DNA of 64,000 nt. Source: Cydia pomonella. Taxonomy: Eukaryota; Arthropoda; Insecta; Lepidoptera; Tortricidae. How positions within the stretch are numbered: the stretch's first letter is position 1; every line of letters begins with the position of its first letter. The stretch is from NCBI RefSeq assembly GCF_033807575.1, contig NC_084723.1, forward strand, positions 4,097,247-4,161,246, read 5' to 3'. The notes below the pieces were generated by a model that had not been told where the DNA came from, searched no databases, and saw only the letters and a program-made list of their open reading frames with translations. This document shows positions 34,942-45,750 of the stretch, piece after piece. A program made the position numbers and the translations under genes.

Positions 34942-35474
34942 CCTACTATTCCTAAGATTTTTTTTTTTTTAAACCATGTATCCTGGTGCATCACTGTAGT
35001 AAGTTATAAAGGCGTATTGTCAAAGTAGTAAGGAATATTTATAGCAGGTATCACTGGAAAATGGTAAAAGTAGGAACACAAATTCGACTGGTATGTAAGT
35101 AAATTTATTTATTTTATTGAATAAGACACATGGTATAATCTTAAATAGAATCGTAGCCCCATAAAACTCGACAATGAGTTGCATCCATACTTCTAAATTT
35201 TTACGGCAGCTGCCCTAATCACTCGCAGAAATCTGTATTATATACCGTTGAATTTAAGAGGAAAAGGGATGGCCGCTTCTCTATACAAACGTAGTCAACA
35301 TTCCTCTCTGCATATTGCCATTATGGAAAATGTTTTCACAAAGTTTTGTATATTAAAAGTAGCTATAATATTTTTGTCTGTCTTATAATGATTGAAAATC
35401 CGAGAAAAATCCAAATTTTGTCAAAATATTTTTAATAATGTTAACATCCAGAGATAAAGATAAAAATTGTTTAT

Positions 35475-35595
35475 TTTTCAAGTAGGCATATTACAATTTT
35501 ACAATGCGCTTATGAACATTAAAATAAAGCTACGCCGGCTCTAACCCTACACCGCTGACCCGAGAAGATTTAAATCCCTCTTAAATTGTACGAGG
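35475..35595 (-). mobile_element. LINE 3' end (GTAGCTTTATTTGACGTTCA family), reverse
   Basis: GTAGGCATATTACAATTTTA ... GCGCTTATGAACATTAAAAT ... GCTACGCCGGCTCTAACCC; reverse complement of the copies at 44390-44520 and 47390-47465. Confidence 0.7.
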
Positions 35596-35689
35596 GTATC
35601 CCAATATGAGACCGGCAAGAAGAGAGGAAGATGGCAAAAGAAGAAAGGTGATTTCCCACGGGTCCTCCATTTTGGTCTTCGAGCTAAGT

Positions 35690-36380
35690 TATAATAATAA
35701 TAATAAAATACTTTATTGCACACTACAAAATAAAAGTTACAGAGAATTCCTTAGAGTCTAACAATGTAGGTAACAACACAACGTAGAACGTTATACAACG
35801 TTATCATGCCAAAATCGGCCTCTGATAAACCAGAATTGGTAAAAAAATGTGTAACGCACCCGATTTTTTTCTGGAATTCCCCAATCGGATTCGTATCTGA
35901 AAAAGTTGTTGTGAGTAAAATCACCACGGCCATATTTTAAGAAAGCGGTTTTGTAAAAAAAAGTACCTACACGACGGTACTCAGAAACCAACGGTACTCT
36001 TGTAAAAAGCAAAACATATTGGTAGTTGTACTTGTATACAACGTATAATGATCAAAAACGGCGTTCTCTGAACAAAACATTTCCTTTGGCAGAATTTGGG
36101 GCCATCCAGATTTTTGATGCAGGGGGGTTGGCTTTCAGCGGCGTCGGCAACGTTTAAGGTTAATTTAACTAAACCAAAGTATGTAGACGTAGATTCCATT
36201 AAAATCGGTTCAGCGGTTATTGTTTGGCCATACAAACTTCCACCTTCCTCTTCACTTCTAAGGGATATTTTTTAGTATAAAAACTATGCTGTATTCTTTC
36301 CCGGGACTTAAACTATTTCCATTCCAAATTTTAACTAAATTGGCTCAGTGGTTGAAGCGTGAAAAAAAATTAAAAAAGTA
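35690..36380. other. Repeat-like stretch, probable old transposon
   Basis: Begins with a LINE-like (AAT)n tail (ATACTTTATTGCACA). It continues with GAATTTGGGGCCATCCAGAT, TTGGCTTTCAGCGGCGTCG and CAGCGGTTATTGTTTGGCC, words typical of dispersed repeats. No intact ORF domain. Confidence 0.4.
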
Positions 36381-36428
36381 GATTTTTTTCCTAGTTCGTA
36401 TATGTTTTACTTGAGAATGGTGTCAATA

Positions 36429-36751
36429 TTAAGCGCTGGTGGCCTAGCGGTAAGAGCGTGCGACTTTCAATCCAGAGGTCGCGGGTTCAAACCTCGGTTC
36501 GTACAAATGAATGAATATCATTTGATATTTACCAGTCGCTTTTCGGTGAAGGAAAACATCGTGTGGAAACTGGACTAATCCCAGTAAGCCTAGTTTATAG
36601 TAATAGGCTTAGTTTACCCTCTGGGCAAGAAGGTCAGATGGCAGTCGTTTTCGTAAAAACTAGTGCCAATTCCGGGGACTAGTTGTCAAGCGGACTCCAG
36701 GCTCCCATGAGCCGTGGCAAAAAATGCCGAGACAATGCGAGGAAGAAGAAG
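36429..36751 (+). mobile_element. tRNA-derived SINE (family 1), second copy
   Basis: Same head, boxes and (GAA)n tail as the copy near 41 kb, with a small duplication of the CCTAGTTTATAGTAATAGGC part. The 14 bp target-site duplication GAATGGTGTCAATA is at 36415-36428 and 36752-36765. Confidence 0.88.
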
Positions 36752-37065
36752 GAATGGTGTCAATAAGGTACCATATATGAATTAGGCATCCCCGATTTAT
36801 ATGAAAACGATACCAAACTTTTAAATACTAGAGAGAGATAGATATCAAGATAAAATTGACACTTCATGAATCCATCCTTAGGTAAATCCTTTGTTCACGA
36901 AACGCCGTATTTCATGAGCTACGGGTAGGACTATGAGAGATAAAATGCCACTAATAATTTAAGAGGTGAACTTGTTTGGATTTGATTGATCGTTACCGGA
37001 CAGGCACTATGTTCTGACACGTCATCTGAGCCTTCGGCTTCTTGGAATTTTTAATTTTACCATTA

Positions 37066-37145
37066 GGGCTTGTGCACAAATCACGCCAAGTGTTTTCGGC
37101 TACAACCTCTCCGTTGCCTCCTTTTATAACATTATCGTTTCACAA
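37066..37145. repeat. GGGCTTGTGCACAAATCACG repeat fragment
   Basis: Shares its first about 45 bp (CACAAATCACG..TTTCGGCTA) with 18920. Confidence 0.55.
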
Positions 37146-37164
37146 AAGCGAGCTACTGCATCTT

Positions 37165-37312
37165 ATGGCTCCTCTACATGATGGCCCAGCGTAGGCCAGT
37201 CCTAGGGACGCATTTATGCGTTAGAGGGAGCAAGTGATATTGCTATCTCATTTCACCGCATAGCTGCGTCCCTTGGACTGGCCTACGCTGGGCCATCGTG
37301 TAGAGGAGCCCT
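37165..37312. mobile_element. MITE, ATGGCTCCTCTACA termini (copy 2)
   Basis: TGGCTCCTCTACATGATGGC and GGCCATCGTGTAGAGGAGCC; inner arms CGTAGGCCAGTCC and GGACTGGCCTACG. Shorter than the copy at 14142-14400, with a different core. Confidence 0.82.
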
Positions 37313-39931
37313 TAGGATCATAGGATCTCTCGTTGCGCAGTATAATTACACTTACATTGTTTCGCAGCGATAGGTCTCCTCCAATAATTCTGGATTGATT
37401 GAAACTTAAAAAAAAAAAATTAAGACTCCATAGTCTAACACTGATTAACGTACTTAGAGGCCTATTAGAACTGACGTAGAAAGATATTTGAATGATGTTA
37501 TTCAGTTATCGTGCATTTCGCTCTTACTTGTCCCTACCTATATTTGCGCGAGCGAGGCGCACTTTAATAAACGACATGATTCAAATATTATTCTGATATC
37601 AGTGTACTTTCGAATAGGCCAGATAGACTGATGGTCTAATCTTTAATTTAGGGCCTGTTTCACAATGTCCAAGTAATGTATCGGATATTTAGCTAATTAT
37701 CAAGTAAAGTAACTGCCAGATAAAAATCATTAGCATCTTATCTACCAGTTAAGCTTATTTGATGATTGTGACAGATAAGTGACAGGTGGCTAAGGACTTT
37801 TCTTTTGAAACAGGCTCTTAGACACTTTTGATAATTGTACCTGGCCCCATGTTTAAATAAGTAGATACAAGTTAGATGCACTAGGCAAAGGTAAACATTA
37901 AAGTTATATTTTCATGTTTGTTTAGTAAATGCTAATTACTTATTTAAATTAAGAACAGAATTAATACTTTGCCAATAAATACAATTGGCTACTTGACAGT
38001 TTTTTGTAAATAATGTCAAACGATCTTGATTTTCCTGAGGATCAAATGTGTCTATAGGACTCATGGCATTTAAGCAACACAAAGGTCAGAAATGAGAGTT
38101 AAAGTCTGACGCTCGCACTCGACGATTGAAACGCCTCTAACAAAATGATAAGGTGATGTGCCGTCACATCATATAAGTCTGTCCTAAATGTATGGAAGAT
38201 CAAGGAAATTGCCATTGTGACCCTGAAATATTGAATTTTTTTGAGATTTCGGAGCCTTGTTTTTTTTATAATCTCAATATAATTTTTTAAATTCCACTTT
38301 TTTATAATGGATGGCTCATTTTCTATCCATTTAACTAAATTTTGTTATAATATTCAACATGTGTCAAGTACCCAATTATGCGAGCCAATTCTTCAATTTC
38401 AAGTAGGCTATTGAGGTATTATTGTGTTATAGTTTCCATCGGTCTAAACTTTCCTAATTTGCAAAAGATATACAACCTACAGTAGGTACCGGCGAATAAT
38501 ATACCTTCCCCATGTTTTATGGTAGAACTTTTATTTATTTGTTAGTGATTTCTACCTCACTACTTTAGGTATTCTAGTAGTCCTTTGTGCGTGCGATGAG
38601 AAAAAGTGGTCTCATGTAATGGTTTTTTCATTGAGGTTTTTTGTTTTAAGAAATATTCAACTTAAAAAAAAAGGTTCATTGGTAATATGCATGCTGAATC
38701 TCGTATAATAATTTACAGTATTTTATTGCAGTATTCATCATATATTTGTATAAAATTACTAGTAAAATATGCAATCTACAAACTAACCTATATTGTTTAC
38801 TCAATGCATGTTGACACAAAAAAAACACAAAGGTGACATATTATGGGCCGGTCCTGCAGTCTACTCGTAGTGCTCAAGAAAAAGCACTAGCTTTCTTGCG
38901 ATCAATGAACCCAAGCCAGTGTCAATGACCTCATATCACAGCTTCGCAGACAACAATACAAATAGCTCATGACATTCTGAACACGACGTGTGACATGAGA
39001 ATAACTACTTAACAAGGTTAAACGTCGAAGATACAATCTTGTTCTCAAACATCATTACAAACCAAGGTTCTAAAAATATATTTTTCTCAAATTTGCAATG
39101 AAATGTTGACATGACTTACTTCAAATTAGGTCCGGAAATATTACGTATCGCGTGCGATGAGTGAAGATGATATGTAAAGAAATTTCATATAGCCTTACAC
39201 ACCTAGGCCTCTAAAGCAACCGTTTTTTTTAAACGTCAAATTGCGATACAACGTCTTGGCATTCAACCATCAAATAGTAGTAGATTCATAAATTCTCTTT
39301 TGTTGTGTAAACCTACGAATAAAACAATTCTTTTTTCATTGCAAGTTTAAGAAAAGCACTTTAAAAATGTCGGCGAGAAACAGGGTTGCCGGCCGCGTAT
39401 CCCTCTATCCTATCCGTCTATATCTACTTGGGCTGCAACCATTCGTTTCCCGGCCTCTAATAGTAATATACTATAACACGCTTCTGAGCTACTGACAATA
39501 CGTAAGATCGTCAGTACTTTTATCTATCATACAATTTTCTGATTGCACTTGAAATAATTAAGGAATATTATGACACGAAGTTTTCCTTGTTTCGATATTA
39601 GTAACGTGTTTAGTTTTAGCCAAGAGTATGATTATTCATATAACCTAAAAGCTACATTACACTTTAAAAAAAAACAGGTATCAGCTAAAACTTTTAGAGT
39701 TTTTAAGTATGTATGTGATGAAAAGACGAAATTTGATGTAATCGAAATTTTTACTTTTCATGCAATGTTATGGTACGTGACTGATGATGATTTCACCATT
39801 ACCTTTCTCTGGTGTTAGAGGGCAAACGTCCGACCTGGATATAAGGAAAGCTGCAATGTGTATGTTCTAAGGTGGAAGAGTAAAGCGAGAAGCAAAAACG
39901 CTTGCGTAAGAACATTCCTGTTTTGAATTAT
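37313..39931. other. AT-rich intergenic stretch
   Basis: No supported gene. The + strand open frame at 39570-39818 has no known domain. Confidence 0.4.
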
Positions 39932-40061
39932 CGGCCCGATTCAAAGTTTAAGATACGTCAAACATTTGCTATAGATACGATATGGATTAGATATGTTAGA
40001 AGAAATATCTTTACCTATATCATAAAGTTTTTGGACATATCATAAAGTTTGAATCGGGCCG
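39932..40061. mobile_element. CGGCCCGATTC MITE, short form (copy 3)
   Basis: Ends CGGCCCGATTCAAAGTTTAA and AAGTTTGAATCGGGCCG, flanked by TAT on both sides; about 130 bp, lacking the interior of the long form. Confidence 0.8.
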
Positions 40062-40942
40062 TATGTTAAGGACAAATTTTCATTTAAGCATAAAATCAAA
40101 GACAAAAAAAACTAAAAAGTAGTAACAAATTTGATGAAGCAAAACAAAAGGCATAAGCTTTTTTGAAATCGCTATTTGCCCGTCACTTTTACTGCTTCAA
40201 TTATTTTCTCATCGCGTGTGATGCATCGAAAGCACTGTTTTTGTGAGTTGAACACCGCGGCTTAATGCTGTGGGAATTTATGGAAATCTAAACAGGATCT
40301 GAAAATACGATCGAGGATTTTTTTTGTGCCACTTGGTACCTTGTCACACTGACAAGTATATGAGATCCCTAGCAGCGTTCATATTGATTGTCACTGTGAT
40401 AAGGTGAAGTGGCAATGACGTTAAATTCCTTGTCTGCATGTCAGGAATTGTTATCGTGGCCTAGTGTAAGCCAGCGGTTTCTTGGTTTAGCGGTTTTTCC
40501 TATTACTTAGCTGCTAACCGTTTCTAACGATCCTATCTACCACTGTTACATTGTTGTATATTCGACTTCAGGTCATGTTTTTTAATCAAACGTAAGTTTT
40601 TTTTTATATCATTTAAGGTTTTTTTTAACGTTCAATTGTTTTTGATCATAACCGGATTGAAGGTTGGTTAAAATAAAAGGTACTGCATGATTTAATTTTT
40701 TAATAACAACAATCGTTTGCTGACATTTTTTACATATTTTCTAAATATAAATAATTTAAAGCTAAGATGACATACATAATACATAATTAATAAATAAACT
40801 GATGAATATAGTACGTTAAATAATACATAGGAAATGATTTATATACAATTATGATAATGAATATGATAAATATGTACAAAAAGTCTTAGAACACACTTAT
40901 ACAATATTAAAGCCAAGTACTGGTTGTCACAACCATAAATAT
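40062..40942. other. AT-rich intergenic stretch before Osiris B
   Basis: No gene recognised; T-runs and A-runs dominate. Confidence 0.4.
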
Positions 40943-40948
40943 TTTATT
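40943..40948 (-). terminator. Possible poly(A) signal of Osiris B
   Basis: AATAAA on the - strand about 565 bp after the stop codon, the first canonical hexamer I saw in that direction. If used, the SINE at 40969-41296 would lie in the 3' UTR in antisense. Confidence 0.3.
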
Positions 40949-40968
40949 AAATACATTACATGGAACGC

Positions 40969-41296
40969 GGGAAGCGCTGGTGGCCTAGCGGTAAGAGCGT
41001 GCGACTTGCAATCCGGAGGTCGCGGGTTCAAACCCCGGCTCGTACCAATGAGTTTTTCGGAACTTATGTACGAAATATCATTTGATATTTCCCAGTCGCT
41101 TTTCGGTGAAGGAAAACATCGTGAGGAAACCGGACTAATCCCAACAAGGCCTAGTTTATCCTCTGGGTTGGAAGGTCTGATGGCAGTCGCTTTCGTAAAA
41201 ACTAGTGCCTACGCCAAATCTTGGGATTAGTTGTCAAGCGGACCCCAGGCTCCCATGAGCCGTGGCAAATGCCGGGACAACGCGAGGAAGAAGAAG
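40969..41296 (+). mobile_element. tRNA-derived SINE (family 1), full length
   Basis: The tRNA-like head has an A box (TGGCCTAGCGG) and B box (GGTTCAAACCC). The body contains CGCTTTTCGGTGAAGGAAAA and ends (GAA)n. A perfect 16 bp target-site duplication ACATTACATGGAACGC flanks it (40953-40968 and 41297-41312), which suggests a young insertion. It lies 211 bp downstream of the Osiris B stop, antisense to that gene. It should not be called a tRNA gene. Confidence 0.9.
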
Positions 41297-41507
41297 ACAT
41301 TACATGGAACGCTATAAATAATAGTTACTCGACTTCCTCGCAAAAGGTTAAGAAATATGACTAAGTAAATAAATTTGAGCGAAATAAAAACTTAACAAAT
41401 CAGTCAATAAATAAACATTCACACTTTATAAATAGCGAAATAAGTTAATAATTTAACGATGGGTGTGTACGAGAAATCTCGCTACTAGGTCATAAATCTA
41501 GGGCATT

Positions 41508-42314
41508 TCACTGGGGCTTTTGACCTGAATACGCTAGGCTCTGTGCATCTATGGATCTGCCCCAACCGCCGCTGCTATGCCCGCTGCTACCACTGCTGCC
41601 GTATCCTCCCGAGGAGTCACCACCGTAACCACTGGAACCACCATAGTCATGGCTTGATGTGTGACTCGAGCTGTGATGAGGATGCGCCACTACTTCATAC
41701 GTCACGTGCTTTTGCTGGGACAACAACTTCTTCAGACCGATAATCGCCGACAACACCAAAGCTAATTTGCCAATCAACAATGCCTTTCCAGCAATCAACG
41801 CGATCGCTCCAATGGCCAGCGGCATCAACGCCATCAGCTTCATTGCTAAAGCCATCATCAACGGCCCGAGAATCTTCTGCGCTTTCTTTTTCTTCCCCCT
41901 ACTTTCTTCTGAAACCTCATTGTCTTCCGTGAACGAAGAAACTGTTTCTTCCAAAGCTCGTCCTACGCTCGAAACTGTATCCACAACATCAGATCCTTTC
42001 ACTTCAACGCGGATGGAGTGCGTGTCCAAATATCTCTTTAATCTTGAAAGAGGATCCAAGGATCGAGGTGCACCAGTTTCTTGAGGAGCATCGGTAGCTC
42101 TCACAACAGTGACTCCATCGGATAGGGCAAAGCTGTCCTTCTGTCCGATCATCTTGTCAACGAAAGAAAAGAACTTGTATTTCAAACATGACGTGGAATC
42201 CTTTCGTAAGCAGTCGTTCAATCCATCCAGGTCGTTTTCCGAGTGTCCCGTGTCTTGGGCCGGGAGCGCGACGCACGCTGACGCGAACGCGAGAACAACA
42301 CAAGTCCGCCACAT
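41508..42314 (-). CDS. Osiris-family protein B (DUF1676), intronless
   Basis: Single-exon CDS of 268 aa, read from ATG at 42314 to stop at 41508-41510. An open frame extends five codons further to 42329, but that codon is GTG, so 42314 is the real ATG. Residues 1 to about 20 form a signal peptide (MWRTCVVLAFASACVALPAQ). Cys35 and Cys43 (DCLRKDSTSCLK) match Osiris A residue for residue. RGKKKK (139-144) precedes a hydrophobic block (about 148-198), then YEVVAHPHH (206-214), a Gly/Ser-rich tail (219-250) and WGRSIDAQSLAY (251-262). Known for the family: secreted or membrane-associated proteins of cuticle-forming insect tissue. Odd feature: both intron positions of Osiris A are uninterrupted here. 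Codon third positions are GC-rich against AT-rich flanks. Family certainty is high; the Osi number is not assignable. Confidence 0.93.
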   Translation of the reverse strand: MWRTCVVLAFASACVALPAQDTGHSENDLDGLNDCLRKDSTSCLKYKFFSFVDKMIGQKDSFALSDGVTVVRATDAPQETGAPRSLDPLSRLKRYLDTHSIRVEVKGSDVVDTVSSVGRALEETVSSFTEDNEVSEESRGKKKKAQKILGPLMMALAMKLMALMPLAIGAIALIAGKALLIGKLALVLSAIIGLKKLLSQQKHVTYEVVAHPHHSSSHTSSHDYGGSSGYGGDSSGGYGSSGSSGHSSGGWGRSIDAQSLAYSGQKPQ

Positions 42315-42332
42315 ACTAAGTTCGTGCACTAC

Positions 42333-42367
42333 ACTGGCGCGCTCGCGATTCGCCGTAGCTTAAATAC
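42333..42367 (-). promoter_or_regulatory. Proposed core promoter of Osiris B (TATA and Inr)
   Basis: On the - strand GTATTTAAGC supplies a TATA box (TATTTAA at 42366-42360), and CCAGT places an initiator A at 42335, 31 bp downstream. The leader would be only 21 nt before the ATG at 42314. TTAAGC-to-Inr spacing equals that of Osiris A. Inference, but the geometry is canonical. Confidence 0.6.
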
Positions 42368-43850
42368 CCTCCTTCCCTCGCCTGTTGAAAAAACTCACCG
42401 AAATCACAGAATGGACTTTCTTCGGGGTCTGGAAGTAAAAGTGTGGTCCAGGTTTCATAAGACGTTGCATTAATGTGAAAGCCCGTGTTATTACTTGAAA
42501 CGTAAGCGGAAATCGTAAAGGTCGCGGATTCGTACCGGGCACTTGTTTTTGCGTTCATTCATAACTTTTGTGCAGCTTTGAAGCTTAACAAGTTTCAGGC
42601 AAGATTGTATAACCTTTTTGTACTGGAATAGTTTTTTTAATAATATTTTTAAAATTGTATGGCATATATTTTCTGATGATAAATTAATGGTCACAATGGT
42701 AATTTTTCGGAATAATATTAATGTTATTTTCCAATGCTGTATCTAATATTTCGTATAGATACATATTTGAAAGTTTGAATCAGGCAGTGTGTATGTATAA
42801 TACTCATATATTTCTCAAAATGAAATACATGCATGCATGTACTACATTATAAGTTTTAAAGCACTGTCGACACAACAAAATAATGATTTCCCGTTGTTAG
42901 ATATATCTTTATGTTACTTAATATCCAATATGGTTCATTTGACTAGCAAGGTGGGCCTTTTTAATATTATTAACCTCCATTATTAGGCGCATGAATGGCC
43001 ACGTGTTTAAACGTATTTATTTATTTCAATACGTAACTTTATAGGAAAACTAGAGTTCATGTACCAGTTGCATTCTAAGTCTCTCCCTAATAATGGGCAC
43101 CGGCAAAATACCTCTTTTTTAATAGGTTGTACACAAGTACTTTAAACAGAAATAGATGGGTTTAGAATTTTATTTCTCATAAGATTTTTTTACAATTCAA
43201 TTACATTAGAATTAGAAGTAACAAGTAACATTATTTCCGATAAATAATATAAAAAGTATTGAACTCGTTAAAAATTTTCAACCCCTATTTTACCCGCTTA
43301 GGGATCGTATTATTATGAGATTCAGCAATATTTAAAGGGGAAACATTTGTGGTCATCCATACTAACGTTCTCGATATTTTCCTTTCTGGATTTTGACCCA
43401 ACTCTGCCCAAATTCGCCCTAGTAAAATAATAAAATAATAACTTTAGCAAAATAAGCTATGTTCATTACATACATAAACAGATAATAATCACACACCGTT
43501 TAGCAAAATCCATATTGCAAATTAAATATAACCCTCCATATCCTTAACACACAAATAACCATAACAGCTGTTTGATAGTTATCTAGGAATGCTTGGTGGA
43601 AACCTAGGCTAAACTGGTTTAGTACAGGAAAACTGTTACTCGCTATGAAAGTTAGAAAGCATTTTATACCTTACTTATGTTGGGCGATTACAATTAAATG
43701 CATCCGTTGAAGTCTAGACGAATTACCTACATATCTTGACTTTTCCTGTGCGTTTCCGATTATTTTCATATAAATACCTTCTCACGTAAAGCCTGACCAG
43801 TAATATATGATCACGCGCCATATTGCGGAATTTCATTGGAACTAAATTTT
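42368..43850. other. Upstream region of Osiris B, AT-rich
   Basis: 5' flank of Osiris B. Open frames at 42316-42694 on the - strand have no domain and overlap the promoter. No repeat stands out. Confidence 0.4.
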
Positions 43851-43857
43851 TCATACT

Positions 43858-44100
43858 ATTTTTTTATACTACGTCTGGCCTGCCTGATTGTTAGCAGTCT
43901 CCGTAGCCTATGTACGCCTGCAACTCCAGAGGAGTTACATGCCCGTTGCCGACCCCAACACTCCGCACCCTCGTTGAGCTCTGGCAACCTTACTCACCGG
44001 CAGGAACACAACACTGTACTAGTAGGGTCTAGTGTTATTTGGCTGCGGTTTTCTGTAAGGTGGAAGAACTTCCCCAGTTGGACTCTGCTTTCTTCCATAT
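43858..44100 (-). mobile_element. LINE end, TATACTACGTC family
   Basis: TTTTTATACTACGTCTGGCC ... CTGCAACTCCAGAGGAGTTA ... CTGTAAGGTGGAAGAACTTC; same orientation as 18465-18765. Confidence 0.75.
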
Positions 44101-44389
44101 CTTAAATTTTTTTGTGCGTTTCTATATTTTTTTTAATAAACGCCGTCTTATGTACTTTATAAATATAGCTTCAACCTTTTTTTCTCAACATAAAAAACTT
44201 ACTGTCTAACCAGGTAAAGGTTTACCGGAAGAGATCCCTCAAAAAGTGAAAAATCGCCTGTATACATACATAACTGTTCTCAATTATAAAATCGCAATTT
44301 AAAAAATATATTTAAAACTTGGCCAAATCTCTAAAACTCGATAAGACTCTGTCTTGCCTAAATTTGATCAAGATACACCATTCCTCCAA

Positions 44390-44515
44390 TTGAGGGGGGA
44401 TTTAAATCTTCTCTGGTCAGAGGTGTAGGGTTATAGCCGGCGTAGCTTTATTTGACGTTCATAAGCGCATTGTAATATGCTTACTTGAATAATAAACTAT
44501 CTTTATCATTAAAAT
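44390..44515 (+). mobile_element. LINE 3' end (GTAGCTTTATTTGACGTTCA family)
   Basis: CTTCTCTGGTCAGAGGTGTA ... GTAGCTTTATTTGACGTTCA ... AATAATAAACTATCTTTATC. Confidence 0.7.
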
Positions 44516-44974
44516 CGCTCATGATCTTCTTAAACAACCCGTATAATCTATTACAATAAAACACTATTCATTACATTACCGAATAAAAAAACAAAAGCAC
44601 ATCTTGCATCATCGAAAAAAAATCGTCATGCACGCCACTTAAAAATTATGTAAGATTGGTCAATATGCCCCAGATTTGCGGAAAAAACGACAACGGAACG
44701 AGTAAAAATGCGGACACAAGTTCAATGTCAGTTCTAACGTGTTTTGTTTTAATCGGCTTCAAAAAAAGAGGTTCCTAATTCGTTCGCCGAGATTTATGAA
44801 CCGAATGGACTGATTTGGAAAATATACAGGAGCCTTTTTATTTTGTGTTGTACACTTTTTTTTTGTTACTTCACTTAGTGTCACGAGCTTTTTCGATAAT
44901 AAAAGGAAAAAAAAATACTAAAATTTCCAAAATTGAGAATCCTTTCATTTCGTTACCGGCAAGCCAAAAGTATA

Positions 44975-45570
44975 AAAAACCAGAAGTGCGAGTCGAACTC
45001 GCCCACCGAGAGTTCCGTACAAAAACTTATATTTTTTTTTCTTTTTACATATTTATCATTTTCAGATTTTTCTGTGTATTTGTAAAGTAAGACGATATTA
45101 CTTGCCAAATTTCATAGTTATAGGTCAACGGGAAGTACTTACTTACTCCGTTGGCTCAGCGACCCAAAATGAGACCTGGCCTCCGACACAAGACAGCGCC
45201 ACTTTTCTCGGTCCTGTGCGACCTCTCGCCAATTGTCGACTCGAAGCTCGCGCAGATCCGCCTCCACCATGTCGCTCCAGCGATACCTAGGGCGTCCGAT
45301 AGGACGTCCTCCTGCTAGGCGACCCAGGAACGGGAAGTACCGTATAAATTTTGATTTCTATGAGAGTGTCGAAAAATACGTTTTTTGCGGCATAAACGGC
45401 CGTATCTAGTTTTTAGGTCAACTTAGAAATATGATTTTTTCACAGTTTCAAGGAACTGAATTTCAACTCGATACCTCCACGCGTTTCTGAGATAAAGGGT
45501 CTTGACAGATTGGAGGACGGACGGACAAGCCATACCTAGAAGTTAACGGAGTTTAAAAGAACACCGTGTA
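44975..45570 (+). mobile_element. GTGCGAGTCGG element interrupted by a LINE tail
   Basis: Starts AAGTGCGAGTCGAACTCGCC and TTCCGTACAAAAAC, broken at 45139-45328 by a LINE 3' end, then resumes CGTATAAATTTTGATTTC ... GGACGGACGGACAAGCC. The far terminus is degraded. Confidence 0.65.
45139..45328 (-). mobile_element. LINE 3' end unit with 12 bp target duplication
   Basis: Near-identical to 2762-2945. Flanked by AACGGGAAGTAC at 45127-45138 and 45329-45340. Only 190 bp long, with (TTAC)n at its 3' end; codes GRPRYRWSD..LRELRVDNW on the - strand. Confidence 0.85.
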
Positions 45571-45576
45571 CCTACC

Positions 45577-45750
45577 CAGGGCCGGATTTAGGGGAGGGCA
45601 ACCGGGGCTACTGCCCCGGGCCTCCACAAAAGAGGGGCCCCCCACAATAGAGAATTCGGTAATTTACCATTTTAATTGGAAAAAATTTGGGGCCAAGGGG
45701 CCTCCACTCCTTTATTGCCCGAGGCCTCCAGACCTCTAAATCCGGCATTG
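45577..45750. mobile_element. hAT-type MITE (CAGGGCCGGATTTAG)
   Basis: Ends CAGGGCCGGATTTAGGGG and CCTCTAAATCCGGCATTG; flanked by 8 bp TACCTACC (45569-45576) and TAACTACC (45751-45758), 7 of 8 identical. An 8 bp duplication and CAGGG ends are hAT hallmarks. Confidence 0.85.

Noticed and set aside
36429..36505. tRNA gene (also 40970, 45880, 48165, 63140)
   Set aside because: A and B boxes are present, but each sits at the head of a dispersed SINE with body, tail and target duplication.
41767..42084. 105-codon + strand frame
   Set aside because: Antisense shadow of Osiris B.
43836..44105. 89-codon frame as a gene
   Set aside because: Falls within a LINE terminus in reverse orientation.
45102..45290. 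62-codon frame as a gene
   Set aside because: Antisense to the LINE tail inserted at 45139-45328.
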